From NCBI RefSeq assembly GCF_052056295.1, contig NZ_CP182493.1, positions 806,001 through 870,000 of the forward strand: DNA of 64,000 nucleotides. Reading direction: 5' to 3'. The position numbers and the translations under genes were made by a program. Source of the DNA: Catenovulum sp052056295. Its GTDB lineage: Bacteria > Pseudomonadota > Gammaproteobacteria > Enterobacterales > Alteromonadaceae. The notes under the pieces are model-generated. The model was not told where the DNA came from. It saw only the letters and a program-made list of their open reading frames with translations, and searched no databases. This document shows positions 8,842 to 19,800 of this stretch, in pieces; the stretch's first letter is position 1; each line of letters starts with the position of its first letter.

Positions 8842-10156
8842 GATCAACCTGCCAATATTCTTGAGGGTTAATCTCTAAACTTTCTAATAGCCTACCCATT
8901 GAATTAAGCACACGATATTGAGCCACTGTGTAACTAGATTCGGCATTAACGTGAGACTTTCTCGCTTCAAATAATTCGTTTTCTGTATCAAGTAAATCAA
9001 GCAATGTACGGCGGCCTAAGTCGAATTGTTTTTTATACGCTTGTTGAGTAATGTAACTTTGCTCGACGTGAATTTGTAAAAATTCTAACTGTTTCCTTAA
9101 GGATTCTTTAGCTTGCCAAGACAATTTAGCCCCTTCGATAACTTCACGCATGGCTTTTTCTTTAATATCTTTTGCTTGCTCTACTTGGTAAGCCGCATTA
9201 AGTTCGTTGTGTTTGTCGCGCCCACCTCTAAATAGGTTGTACGACAATACAATATCTGCACGTAATTCATCTCGTAGCGAATTGTCAGCCCCACGGTCGT
9301 CAACTCGAGATTTCGACACCTCTAAGGTTACACGAGGATAATAACCCGAGCGGGTAGATTCTAATTGAGCTTGTGTGGCTGATATATCAGCGCTGGCTAA
9401 AAACAAGGTTGGGTGATTACTGCGAGACGCTCTTAATACGTCGGCCAAGGTGCCGGGTATTTTCACCATGTTCACTTTTGGCTCTACCAAATCAGTTGGA
9501 TATTCACCAATAACGGTTTGATAAAGCGCGATTGCATCTTGCAAGTTATTTTCTGCAGCGAGTGCATTGGCTTGCGCACGCGCTAAACGCCCAGTTGCTT
9601 GCGAAAGCTCTGAATTTGAGCCTAAGCCACTGTCTGAGCGAACTTTAATTTGCTCAAATATATCTTGATGCGATTGTAAATTTTTTTGCGACAATTCATA
9701 TAATTCTTGTTCGCGCAATACTGCTACGTAAGCATTGGCTGCATCTAACGCTTTGTTTTCTGCAGTTTCTTTTAACGCAAAAAATTCTGAACGCATTTCT
9801 TGCTGATTGCGCTCAATTTCTTTGGACGAAAAGAAACCATCAAACAAGATTTGTTGCAAAGATAAACTATATTCAATTGGTTTTATTTGTTCTTTTTCAA
9901 TGCCTGCGCGAGATTCTGGGGTATTTTGTTTACCTTGGCCTATGTTTGCACGTAAATCTATTGTTGGTAACCAAGCACCTTGCGCACTTTGGTGCACATG
10001 ATGGGCACTTTTATACCTATGATATGCGGCTTTGAGTTCAGGATTAGTATTGAAAGCAGTTGCGACCGCTTCTTCAAGCGATTTAGCATAAGCAGGCACA
10101 TGCAAACATGCGCCTGATAAAACAACAGAAACAACGCATTTGATAAAATTATTCAT
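8834..10156 (-). CDS. lapE: TolC-family outer-membrane channel of the adhesin secretion system (LapE/AggA type)
   Basis: A 440-residue TolC-like protein. The signal peptide ends after VPAYA (residue 24), followed by SLEEAVATAFNTNPELKAAYHRYKSA, the usual first helix of the family. Two structurally repeated halves with long helices follow, including SYTVAQYRVLNSMGRLLESL near the end. It forms the outer-membrane exit of a type I secretion system and, in Lap systems, the pore in which the adhesin N-terminal plug is held. It lies 24 bp after the adaptor gene. Confidence 0.88.
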   Translation of the reverse strand: MNNFIKCVVSVVLSGACLHVPAYAKSLEEAVATAFNTNPELKAAYHRYKSAHHVHQSAQGAWLPTIDLRANIGQGKQNTPESRAGIEKEQIKPIEYSLSLQQILFDGFFSSKEIERNQQEMRSEFFALKETAENKALDAANAYVAVLREQELYELSQKNLQSHQDIFEQIKVRSDSGLGSNSELSQATGRLARAQANALAAENNLQDAIALYQTVIGEYPTDLVEPKVNMVKIPGTLADVLRASRSNHPTLFLASADISATQAQLESTRSGYYPRVTLEVSKSRVDDRGADNSLRDELRADIVLSYNLFRGGRDKHNELNAAYQVEQAKDIKEKAMREVIEGAKLSWQAKESLRKQLEFLQIHVEQSYITQQAYKKQFDLGRRTLLDLLDTENELFEARKSHVNAESSYTVAQYRVLNSMGRLLESLEINPQEYWQVDHD

Positions 10157-10180
10157 TTATTTTAATTGGTCTCCACAATT

Positions 10181-11536
10181 TTATCTTTCTCGCATTGCGT
10201 TTTGTTTCGCTCTAACTATTGGTTTAAGCAGATAATCTAACACGGTTTTTTTACCAGTCAATACATCTACACTTGCAGTCATACCCGGAATGATAGGTAA
10301 AGGGTTATTATTTTTGTCTAAATAACTGTCCTCAGTCCGCACTCTAATTAGGTAAAAGCTGTTTTCTTTTTCATCTTGTATAGTATCGGCACTGATATGC
10401 TCAACTGTACCTTTTAGTCCACCATATATAGTGAAATCGTAAGCGGTTAACTTGATAACAGCCGGTAAACCTGGGCGCAAAAATGCAATGTCTTTAGGGA
10501 GTATTTTTGCTTCAACCAATAAACTGTCGGCCAATGGCACAATTTCAATTAGGTCCATGCCAGGCTGAATAACCCCACCAACCGTATTAATATTAATGGT
10601 TTTAATTGTGCCTTTAACTGGTGAAAATACATTAGTTCGTTTTAATCTATCTTGGCTAGAAACTAAAGCTTCGTCTAATGGCGTCAGTTCACTTTCTGCT
10701 TTGGCTAATTCTTTTTGAACTTCACTTCTAAATTTCAGCACCACTTCTGTGCGCTTATTTTCCATTTCTTCAACTTCAGCGCGAATTTTTGGCCGTAACA
10801 ACTGCAAGCTAGACAATTCACCTTTTACATCATTAGCTGCTCGTTCAAGTTTGATTAATTCAACTTCGGATACCACACCACTGTTTGCTAGCGGGCGTGT
10901 CATATCTAGCTCTTTACTAACCAGTTGATAACTGCGCTGTGCATGGTCTATTTTTGATGCTAACTCAGTTAACTGTTGTTCTTTTTGTGTTACTTGCTGA
11001 TCGAGTATTTTAACTTGGTTGGCTAAATTACGAATACGCTCTGCATACAAGGCTTTTTGCCGATTGATTAACTCTGGGTAAGCTTGTGCATTTGCAAACT
11101 CCAATGCAATAGGCTGAATATTAAATTGGTTGTTGTCGGTTTCTATGCTTTCTAGTTCAGCGCGCAAGCGGGTAATGTCAGCTTTTAAGCCATAAGCATG
11201 TGCTTGCTGCTCACGGTATTCTGACAAAAATCTCGTTTCATCTATGCTAAGCAGTTTATCACCAGGGTTAACGACATCCCCTTCGCGGATAGAAACTTCT
11301 TTGAGTATGCCACCTTCTAAGTTTTGGATAATTTGTACTTGTTGCGACGGAATAACTTTACCTGCACCAACTGTTACTTCGTCTATTTCGGCAAACGCCG
11401 CCCACAATAAAAGAGAGGTTAAAAAACCACAAATTAAATAAAGCGCTTGGCGTGTGCGCTTGGGTGAACTTAACAATAACGCAGCGTTGATATCGTTAAT
11501 ATAGTTGATTTCGTTTTCTTTGATTGACTGTTTCAT
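10181..11536 (-). CDS. lapC: HlyD-family type I secretion periplasmic adaptor (LapC type)
   Basis: A 451-residue membrane fusion protein. Residues 1-28 are cytoplasmic and a single membrane helix follows (ALYLICGFLTSLLLWAAFAE). The lipoyl-like half-motif GKVIPSQQVQIIQNLEGGIL, a long coiled coil (about 110-300), the second lipoyl half (VFSPVKGTIKTI) and the HlyD barrel ending PGMTASVDVLTGKKTVLDYLLKP are all present. It bridges the ABC transporter and the TolC-type channel. It starts 2 bp after the ABC gene stop. Confidence 0.92.
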   Translation of the reverse strand: MKQSIKENEINYINDINAALLLSSPKRTRQALYLICGFLTSLLLWAAFAEIDEVTVGAGKVIPSQQVQIIQNLEGGILKEVSIREGDVVNPGDKLLSIDETRFLSEYREQQAHAYGLKADITRLRAELESIETDNNQFNIQPIALEFANAQAYPELINRQKALYAERIRNLANQVKILDQQVTQKEQQLTELASKIDHAQRSYQLVSKELDMTRPLANSGVVSEVELIKLERAANDVKGELSSLQLLRPKIRAEVEEMENKRTEVVLKFRSEVQKELAKAESELTPLDEALVSSQDRLKRTNVFSPVKGTIKTININTVGGVIQPGMDLIEIVPLADSLLVEAKILPKDIAFLRPGLPAVIKLTAYDFTIYGGLKGTVEHISADTIQDEKENSFYLIRVRTEDSYLDKNNNPLPIIPGMTASVDVLTGKKTVLDYLLKPIVRAKQNAMRER

Positions 11537-11538
11537 TT

Positions 11539-13704
11539 TTACGCCTGCGGTGCTTTTACATTGCCACTACGCAGTTGTTGCATAACATGCTGTGTTGGCC
11601 CATCTATGACTATTTGCCCACGCTCAACAACAATAACGCGGTCGACCAATTCTAACATCGACATTTTATGGGTGATGAGAATAAAGGTTTTGTCTTTTGC
11701 TAATAAAGATAACTGCTGTTTGACCTTCATCTCGGAAAAATTATCCATATTAGAGGTTGGTTCATCCAAAACTAATACTGGTGGATTAAATAATAGTGCT
11801 CGCGCTAGTGCGACGGCTTGACGTTGACCGCCAGATAAAAATGCACCACGCTCGCCGACTTGCCTGTCTAATCCATCAGGGTCGGTGTCGGTAAACGCTG
11901 TGACACCTGCAAGGCGAGCCGCTCTTAATATTCTTTCATCTTCAACATGCGGCACACCCAAAGTGATATTGTCGCGAATTGAGCCATAAAACAAATTGAT
12001 GTCTTGTGGCAAACAACCGATTTTTGAGCGTAAATCAGCTGGGCTGATTTGGTTTATGTCGATCCCGTCGATACGGATTGCACCTTCAGTCGGCTGGTAA
12101 AAACCTAGTAGGAGTTTTTCGACGGTGGATTTACCCGCGCCAATTCGGCCGATGATTGCGACTTTTTCTTTGGCTTTGATATTAAAGTTAAGATTTTTTA
12201 ACACCTTGGTTTCACTTTGTGGGTAGGCAAATGAAACTTGGCTAAATTCAACTTGGCCATCTAAATAAGGACGATGCAAATATTGCTCAACCGACTCATC
12301 CGGTAATTGCATTATTTCGTCTAAGGTTTTTAACGCTGATTCAGCTTGATTATAGCGAGTGGCCAATAGTGATATTTGGCTAAATGGCTGCATAATGCGG
12401 TTGCTTAACATCACAGCTGCTATCAGTGCGCCCATACTAATGTCGCCTTCGATAATTAAGTAAACACCAATTACCACAACAATAACTGACGACAATTGCT
12501 GCATAAATGCACTAAAAGATGAAACTGTAGTAGCGAGTTTTTTAATACCTAAATTCCAACTTGAAATATTGCCGTTTACCTCTTCCCATTTTTGTTGGAA
12601 CTGACTTTCAGCACAGTTTAATTTCAAGTTTTCTAAACCACTAAGTGATTCAATTAAATGCGCGTTTTTCATTGTGGTATAGCGGCCACCTTGTTCAACC
12701 AGAATACGCATTTTGTGTTTTACCCAAGCTGAATAAGCCAGCATCACAATAATGGCAACCAAGGGTGCAATGGCAATAGGCCCTGCAATAATGGCAACAA
12801 CAGTTAAAATAATCAGTGAAAATGGAATATCGATTACAGTTGCAATAGTTGCCGAGGTAATAAAATCACGAATAGAGTCAAACTCTTGAATATTGCGCGC
12901 AAATGCCCCAACTGATTGAGGTTTTGACGCCATATTCATGCTCAGCACTTTTTCAAATATTCGGCTAGAGAGCAGTACGTCAGATTTTTTTGCGGCTAAA
13001 TCAAGTAAGTAGGAACGTGATTGTTTGAGCGCAAAATCAAAAACCATAACAACTATCATACCTATGGTCATAACCCATAAGGTATCGAGTGCTGAGTTTG
13101 GTACGACCCTGTCATACACATTCATCACAAATAATGGTGTTGCAACTGCGATTAAGTTGATAAAAAACGCCGCGAATAATGCATCACGATATAAAGGAAT
13201 ATTTTCTTTGAGCGTGCTCCAAAACCAATGGCCATCTTTGGTTTTTAACACTTCAGGAGAACGTGCATCAAATCGATAGCGCTTTTTTAACAGTACGCAA
13301 TAGCCTGTGTACTGTTGGCTTATCTGTTCAATCGAAACTTGATCAACCCCATCTGGTAATTCTGGCCAAGCTATCTCTGCTTTATCGTCTTTGTAACTAA
13401 TTAATACACAGGCTTTGTTATTTTCTAATAATAAAATGCACGGCAATAATAAATTAGAGACATCAACTAATGGTTTTTTAACGATTTTGGCATCTAAGCC
13501 TGCGCGACTAGCGGCTCGTGGTAATAACTGCGGTGTTAGAAGTCCGTTAACTAGCGGTAATCCTGCACCCATTACTTGTGCGGAAAAGGGTTTACCATAA
13601 TATTTACTGACAAAGGTTAAACAGCCTAATAATGGGTCTGTTTGTTCTGCGGCAAGTTGCAGGTCTTCATGTTGTTGTTTTTGTTGTTGACTGTGCTCCT
13701 GCAT
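11539..13704 (-). CDS. lapB: Type I secretion ABC transporter with inactive C39-like domain (LapB type)
   Basis: A 721-residue permease-ATPase. The N-terminal 140 residues resemble a C39 peptidase, but the catalytic Cys is replaced (DPLLGCLTFVSKYYGKP, Pro at the active-site position) and the His is missing. It is therefore a C39-like recognition domain, as in RTX exporters that do not cleave a leader. A six-helix membrane domain follows (about 155-440). The ATPase has Walker A GRIGAGKST (about 519-527), signature LSGGQRQ (about 623) and Walker B VLVLDEPTS. It exports the adjacent giant adhesin by its C-terminal signal. The gene follows the adhesin after a 107-bp gap with a terminator-like hairpin. 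Confidence 0.93.
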   Translation of the reverse strand: MQEHSQQQKQQHEDLQLAAEQTDPLLGCLTFVSKYYGKPFSAQVMGAGLPLVNGLLTPQLLPRAASRAGLDAKIVKKPLVDVSNLLLPCILLLENNKACVLISYKDDKAEIAWPELPDGVDQVSIEQISQQYTGYCVLLKKRYRFDARSPEVLKTKDGHWFWSTLKENIPLYRDALFAAFFINLIAVATPLFVMNVYDRVVPNSALDTLWVMTIGMIVVMVFDFALKQSRSYLLDLAAKKSDVLLSSRIFEKVLSMNMASKPQSVGAFARNIQEFDSIRDFITSATIATVIDIPFSLIILTVVAIIAGPIAIAPLVAIIVMLAYSAWVKHKMRILVEQGGRYTTMKNAHLIESLSGLENLKLNCAESQFQQKWEEVNGNISSWNLGIKKLATTVSSFSAFMQQLSSVIVVVIGVYLIIEGDISMGALIAAVMLSNRIMQPFSQISLLATRYNQAESALKTLDEIMQLPDESVEQYLHRPYLDGQVEFSQVSFAYPQSETKVLKNLNFNIKAKEKVAIIGRIGAGKSTVEKLLLGFYQPTEGAIRIDGIDINQISPADLRSKIGCLPQDINLFYGSIRDNITLGVPHVEDERILRAARLAGVTAFTDTDPDGLDRQVGERGAFLSGGQRQAVALARALLFNPPVLVLDEPTSNMDNFSEMKVKQQLSLLAKDKTFILITHKMSMLELVDRVIVVERGQIVIDGPTQHVMQQLRSGNVKAPQA

Positions 13705-13766
13705 AAAGGGGCCTTGTTTAATTAAGCAGTTGTATTGGCTAAGTTTATAGTTAAACGCTAGACAAT

Positions 13767-13807
13767 AAAATGCCTTATCGCAATTGTTCGTCGCGATAAG
13801 GCATTTT
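13767..13807 (-). terminator. Hairpin terminator between the adhesin and lapB
   Basis: A 15-bp stem (AAAATGCCTTATCGC paired with GCGATAAGGCATTTT) and an 11-base loop, just after the adhesin stop. T-rich sequence follows on both strands. It probably stops most adhesin transcripts, so the secretion genes would receive partial read-through. Confidence 0.7.
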
Positions 13808-13811
13808 TATT

Positions 13812-16800
13812 TTACAAATTATTATTGTTGTTGGTGATTAACTGATTATCTTCAAGCAATTTACGAATGATATCCGCGTCAGTGCCATTTGTACCTGATG
13901 ACAGATCTGTATTTTCCAAGACAATTTTCATATCTGTTTTATCTTCATCTGAACTGTCGCCGGTGAAGTCACCATCTTTAGATACTGAGATAATTGTATC
14001 ACCATCAACTACTTCAAAGTTTAGATAGCTGTCTAAGTTATCGTGATTTTCACCTTCGAGTAAATCGCCCAAGTTGAGTGAGTCACCCTGCTGTGTAACG
14101 TCTCCCGCTTGATCACGCTCTGTCAGTTCAAAGTCTTTGATGTAATCTGTCGTGACACTTGGATTATTTGCAGCATTTGCAAAACCTCCGTCGTAGTCAT
14201 CACCTGCTAACCAGACAAACATATCGCTACCACTGCCGCCCGTCATAACATCACCAGCATAGGTGTTTGATACTAAAGCTGAGTTGCCATTACCATTTGT
14301 GCCACCTATCAATACGTCATCACCTGAACCGCCGATTAGGTAATCAGCACCTTCACCGCCAACCAAAGTAGCACCTTTACTCGTATCATAGCTGGTGTAG
14401 CCTGTCGCAACTGTGGTGTTATTGGAGAAAATTGTCGAACGTTCAAAACCGACATCAGCCAGCTCTGCGCTGTTAAAGGTATGCAATCCACCCAAAGCAT
14501 CTGGATCATTTGCATCTTGATAACTGCCCATACTGCCAACTAACCAAGAATCGCCGTAAGTTAAGATCACATCATTGCCACCAAAACCATAAACAGCGTT
14601 TTCAGATAAGTCTGGTAATGAATCATCAACACCATTTATTTGAATGTTAATCGTTGTACTTTCATAGTTGCCATTTGCGTCTTTAACCAAATAAGTAAAG
14701 GTGTCGGTTAAGCTTTCACCTTGACTTAAGTTGTTTACATCCGAATTCGCATTGTTCAAGGTATATACGTATTTTCCGTTTGCTTGAATGACAATTGAAC
14801 CATAACTACCGGTAATTTTGCTGCCAATATTGCCTTCGCTGACTACTCCGACACCACTAACAATGCCGACAACCGGGTTCGTTGTTTCTGTTATTGTGTC
14901 GTTATCAATCACATTGCCAGAGATTTGGCTTCGAGTTTGCGAGCTTGCCACTGTGCCGTCAACTTCTGTGATTTCTACATTGTCTTCTTCAAGCACAGGC
15001 GCAACACTGGCGACTTCTACTGGGAATTTACTTGTTAAGGTTAATTGACCAGAGGCCGTATCACCGTCACCATCTCGAACTGTAATTGTGAAGTTTTCGG
15101 TTAATATCCACTGACTTGAGTTATTGTCGAGCTCTGATTTCGACCAACTGGCCGAAGCTTCATCCGCATTATTTTCTGCAGACAAGGATACATCATACTC
15201 ATACAAACCATTTGAGAAGTCGAACATGAGTGTCGCACCATTTGCCGTTTCAATGGTTAAGACGCCGTTTTCGACTTGCTCGCTATCCAGGGTATAAGTC
15301 GCTCCATCAACTTCAATAGATAAAATGCTGCCTTCGCTGTCAGCGCCATAATCAATTACGCCTGCTGCGGATTGACCAGTGCCAATTTCACCTGCTGATT
15401 TTCCACCAATACTTGCCAACAAGGCTTCCGCCAATTGAATTGCTGTGGTAACAGAAACAACATTATCCGCGGCAACATACTCGCCACTTTCATTTTGAAT
15501 AATCTCAGTTGGTGCACCCACCATATTCAGATATTGGTACTGGACACTTGAACCTATGCCTATCACTTCAACATCTATGTTGTTTGTTTCAACAAAGTTT
15601 TTCCAGGTTTGTTGATAGTTGGTTATTGCGTTGACGTTATTTTGATTTTCGCTTGTACCGTACGGGTTACCGTCAGAGATAAAGTATACTTTAGTGCTCG
15701 CATCTTGTGGTGTTGAATAATCACCAACAATTGCCGCCAAGGCATCATCATAGTCGGTTGTACCACTTGCGCCCAGCCCTTCTAACAAAGTAATAGACTG
15801 GCTAATTGACGACCAATCGTATTCGGTTGCATCGGTCGAAAATGGCACTAATTTAACTTTAACGTTACCCATGCCTTCGTAGGTTTCTAATAATTGAGTG
15901 ATACCGTCTATTGTTGCTTGCAACACTGTAGTATCGCCCAATGCATTGTTCATTGAGTTAGAAACATCGATGGCAAAAATAAGATTGTAATCCATTGTTT
16001 CAAAGTTAATCGCATCAGGCTGATTAATTGTAAAGCTTGGTTTGTCATCTAATGTTTGGATAGTCAAGTTTGTTGATGTTGATAATTCATTGACATCGGT
16101 AACTTGAATCACCACATTTTCAATTGAGCTATCAGTTTCGCCATGGTCAATCGCATCAGTTAATTCGTATTGATACGAGAGCTCACCAGTTACTAAGTTA
16201 TAACGGGTTAATGTCATGTCCCCGTTTGGCAGCTCAATAGTGACTGGATTTAACGCTAATCCTGCGAGTTCAAGTGCGCTGACACTATGTCCACCAATAG
16301 TCACATTAGCTAAATTTGCCGTTGTGCTAATGGTTATAGTGCCAGTTGCAATATTTGACGAAGCATCAGCTCCAATGCCTGCTTCATCTACTGTGATATG
16401 CCCACTCGCTTCGCCGTTTTGATCACTTACTTCAATGCTTGGTACAAGATTTACGTTAACTTGTACTGATGATGGCAATTGTAAACTTTCAAAATCACCA
16501 CCTGATGTTGACGTTACGCCAACTGTGAAGGTGTCTGAATCACCATCAACTTCAAGCTCAACATTTGCGCTTGTGCTACCCGCTTTAATAGTAACTTGCT
16601 CTCCACTTGCTAAAGTGATCACAAGATCTGTTTTTGCTGCATTTGACAGCGCAAAGTCGACTGAAATAGAACCTTGTAGTAGATTGCTTGTATCTACTTC
16701 CATAGTTAGATCAGTAACATCTATGCTATCAGTAACTGTAGTTGTGACTGAGTTTGTGCCTAATACAAGGTTTTCGAAGTTACCACCTGAGACATTATCT

Positions 16801-19800
16801 AGACTTAAGGTTGTAACAACGTCATCAGCACCATTGTAGACATCATCCGATACCGCAACTGATACCGAACCACTGCTTTGACCCGCAGCAATTGAAATCT
16901 CAGCACCATTACTTAAGGTAATGGTCATCGCGGTTTCTGCAGGTGCCGTTAAACTTGCTGTATAAGTGATTGAGCCTGCTTCTAGCGCTGTGCTCGAACC
17001 TGTTAAGTTTAAGGTTACATCGGTTGCAACATCAGAAACCGTTGTGGTCACAGAACTTGTGCCGAGGATTAAGTTTTCGAAATTACCGCCTGATACATTA
17101 TCTAGGCTTAAGGTGGTCACTACATCATCGGCGCCGTTATAAACATCATCCGATACCGCAACTGATACTGAGCCCGAGCTTTGGCCCGCAGCAATACTGA
17201 TTTCTGCACCATTACTTAAGGTGATGGTCATCGCTATTTCTGCAGGCGCGGTTAAGCTGGCTGTATAAGTAATTGAGCCAGCCTCTAAAGCAGTGCTTGA
17301 ACCAGTTAAGTTCAATGTCACGTCAGTTGCAACATCGCTGATTTCAGTGGTAACTGAGTTTGTGCCTAGGACTAAGTTTTCGAAGTTACCGCCGGATACA
17401 TTGTCTAAGCTTAAGGTTGTAACAACATCGTCAGCACCGTTATAAACATCATCCGATACAGCAACACTCACTGAGCCAGAGCTTTGACCTGCAGCAATAC
17501 TAATTTCTGCTCCATTACTTAAGGTAATGGTCATCGCCGTTTCGGCTGGTGCAGTTAGGCTGGCTGTATAAGTGATTGAGCCTGCTTCAGCTGCTGTTGT
17601 AGAGCCAGTTAGGTTCAGAGTCACATCTGAAACTGTGTCACTTACTTCAGTGGTAACTGAGTTTGTACCTAATACAAGGTTTTCGAAGTTACCGCCTGAT
17701 ACATTATCTAGGCTTAAGGTCGTAACAACATCGTCGGCACCATTGTAGACATCATCCGATACCGATACTGAAACAGAGCCTGAGCTTTTACCTGCAGCAA
17801 TTGAGATTTCTGCACCATTACTTAAGGTGATGGTCATTGCAGTTTCTGCAGGTGCGGTTAAGCTTGCAGTGTAGGTAATTGAACCGGCTTCAGCTGCGGT
17901 TGAAGAGCCGGTTAAATTCAATGTAACGTCTGTTGCAACATCGCTGATTTCAGTTGTAACTGAGTTTGTGCCTAATACTAGGTTTTCGAAATTACCGCCA
18001 GAAACGTTATCTAAGCTTAAGGTCGTGGTGATTGAATCTGCACCCACGTACACATCATCACCAACAGCAACACTCACTGAGCCAGAGCTTTGGCCCGCAG
18101 CAATTGAGATTTCAGCACCATTACTTAAGGTGAGCGTCATCGCTGTTTCGGCAGGTGCGGTTAGGCTTGCAGTGTAGGTAATTGAACCGGCTTCAGCTGC
18201 GGTTGAAGAGCCGGTTAAATTCAATGTAACGTCTGTTGCAACATCGCTGATTTCAGTTGTAACTGAGTTTGTGCCTAATACAAGATTCTCGAAGTTGCCA
18301 CCTGAGACGTTATCTAGGCTTAAGGTCGTGGTGATTGAATCTGCACCCACGTATACATCATCGCCAACAGCAACTGATACCGAACCACTGCTTTGACCTG
18401 CTGCTATTGAGATTTCAGCACCATTACTTAAGGTGAGCGTCATCGCTGTTTCGGCAGGTGCGGTTAGGCTTGCAGTGTAGGTAATTGAACCGGCTTCAGC
18501 TGCGGTTGAAGAGCCGGTTAAATTCAATGTAACGTCTGTTGCAACATCGCTGATTTCAGTTGTAACTGAGTTTGTGCCTAATACTAGGTTTTCGAAATTA
18601 CCGCCAGAAACGTTATCTAAGCTTAAGGTCGTGGTGATTGAATCTGCACCCACGTACACATCATCACCAACAGCAACACTCACTGAGCCAGAGCTTTGGC
18701 CCGCAGCAATTGAGATTTCAGCACCATTACTTAAGGTGAGCGTCATCGCTGTTTCGGCAGGTGCCGTTAAGCTCGCTGTATAAGTAATTGAACCCGCTTC
18801 TAGCGCTGTACTTGAACCAGTTAAATTCAAGGTGACATTGGTTGCAACATCTGAAACCGTTGTTGTGACTGAGTTTGTGCCTAATACAAGATTCTCGAAG
18901 TTGCCACCTGAGACGTTATCTAGGCTTAAGGTCGTGGTGATTGAATCTGCACCCACGTATACATCATCGCCAACAGCAACTGATACCGAACCACTGCTTT
19001 GACCTGCTGCTATTGAGATTTCCGCACCATTACTTAAGGTAATCGTCATCGCTGTTTCTGCAGGTGCGGTTAGGCTGGCTGTATAAGTAATTGAGCCAGC
19101 CTCTAGCGCTGTACTTGAACCTGTTAGGTTTAGCGTTACATCGCTTGCGACATCTGAAACCGTTGTGGCGACAGAATTTGTGCCGAGGATTAAGTTTTCG
19201 AAGTTACCGCCTGATACATTGTCTAAGCTTAAGGTTGTAACAACATCGTCAGCACCGTTATAAACATCATCCGATACAGCAACACTCACTGAGCCAGAGC
19301 TTTGACCTGCAGCAATACTAATTTCTGCTCCATTACTTAAGGTAATGGTCATCGCCGTTTCGGCTGGTGCAGTTAGGCTGGCTGTATAAGTGATTGAGCC
19401 TGCTTCAGCTGCTGTTGTAGAGCCAGTTAGGTTCAGAGTCACATCTGAAACTGTGTCACTTACTTCAGTGGTAACTGAGTTTGTACCTAATACAAGGTTT
19501 TCGAAGTTACCGCCTGATACATTATCTAGGCTTAAGGTCGTAACAACATCGTCGGCACCATTGTAGACATCATCCGATACCGATACTGAAACAGAGCCTG
19601 AGCTTTTACCTGCAGCAATTGAGATTTCTGCACCATTACTTAAGGTAATGGTCATCGCCGTTTCGGCAGGTGCCGTTAAGCTGGCTGTATAGGTAATTGA
19701 GCCTGCTTCAGCTGCTGTTGTAGAGCCAGTTAGGTTCAGAGTCACATCTGAAACTGTGTCACTTACTTCAGTTGTAACTGAGTTTGTGCCTAATACTAGG

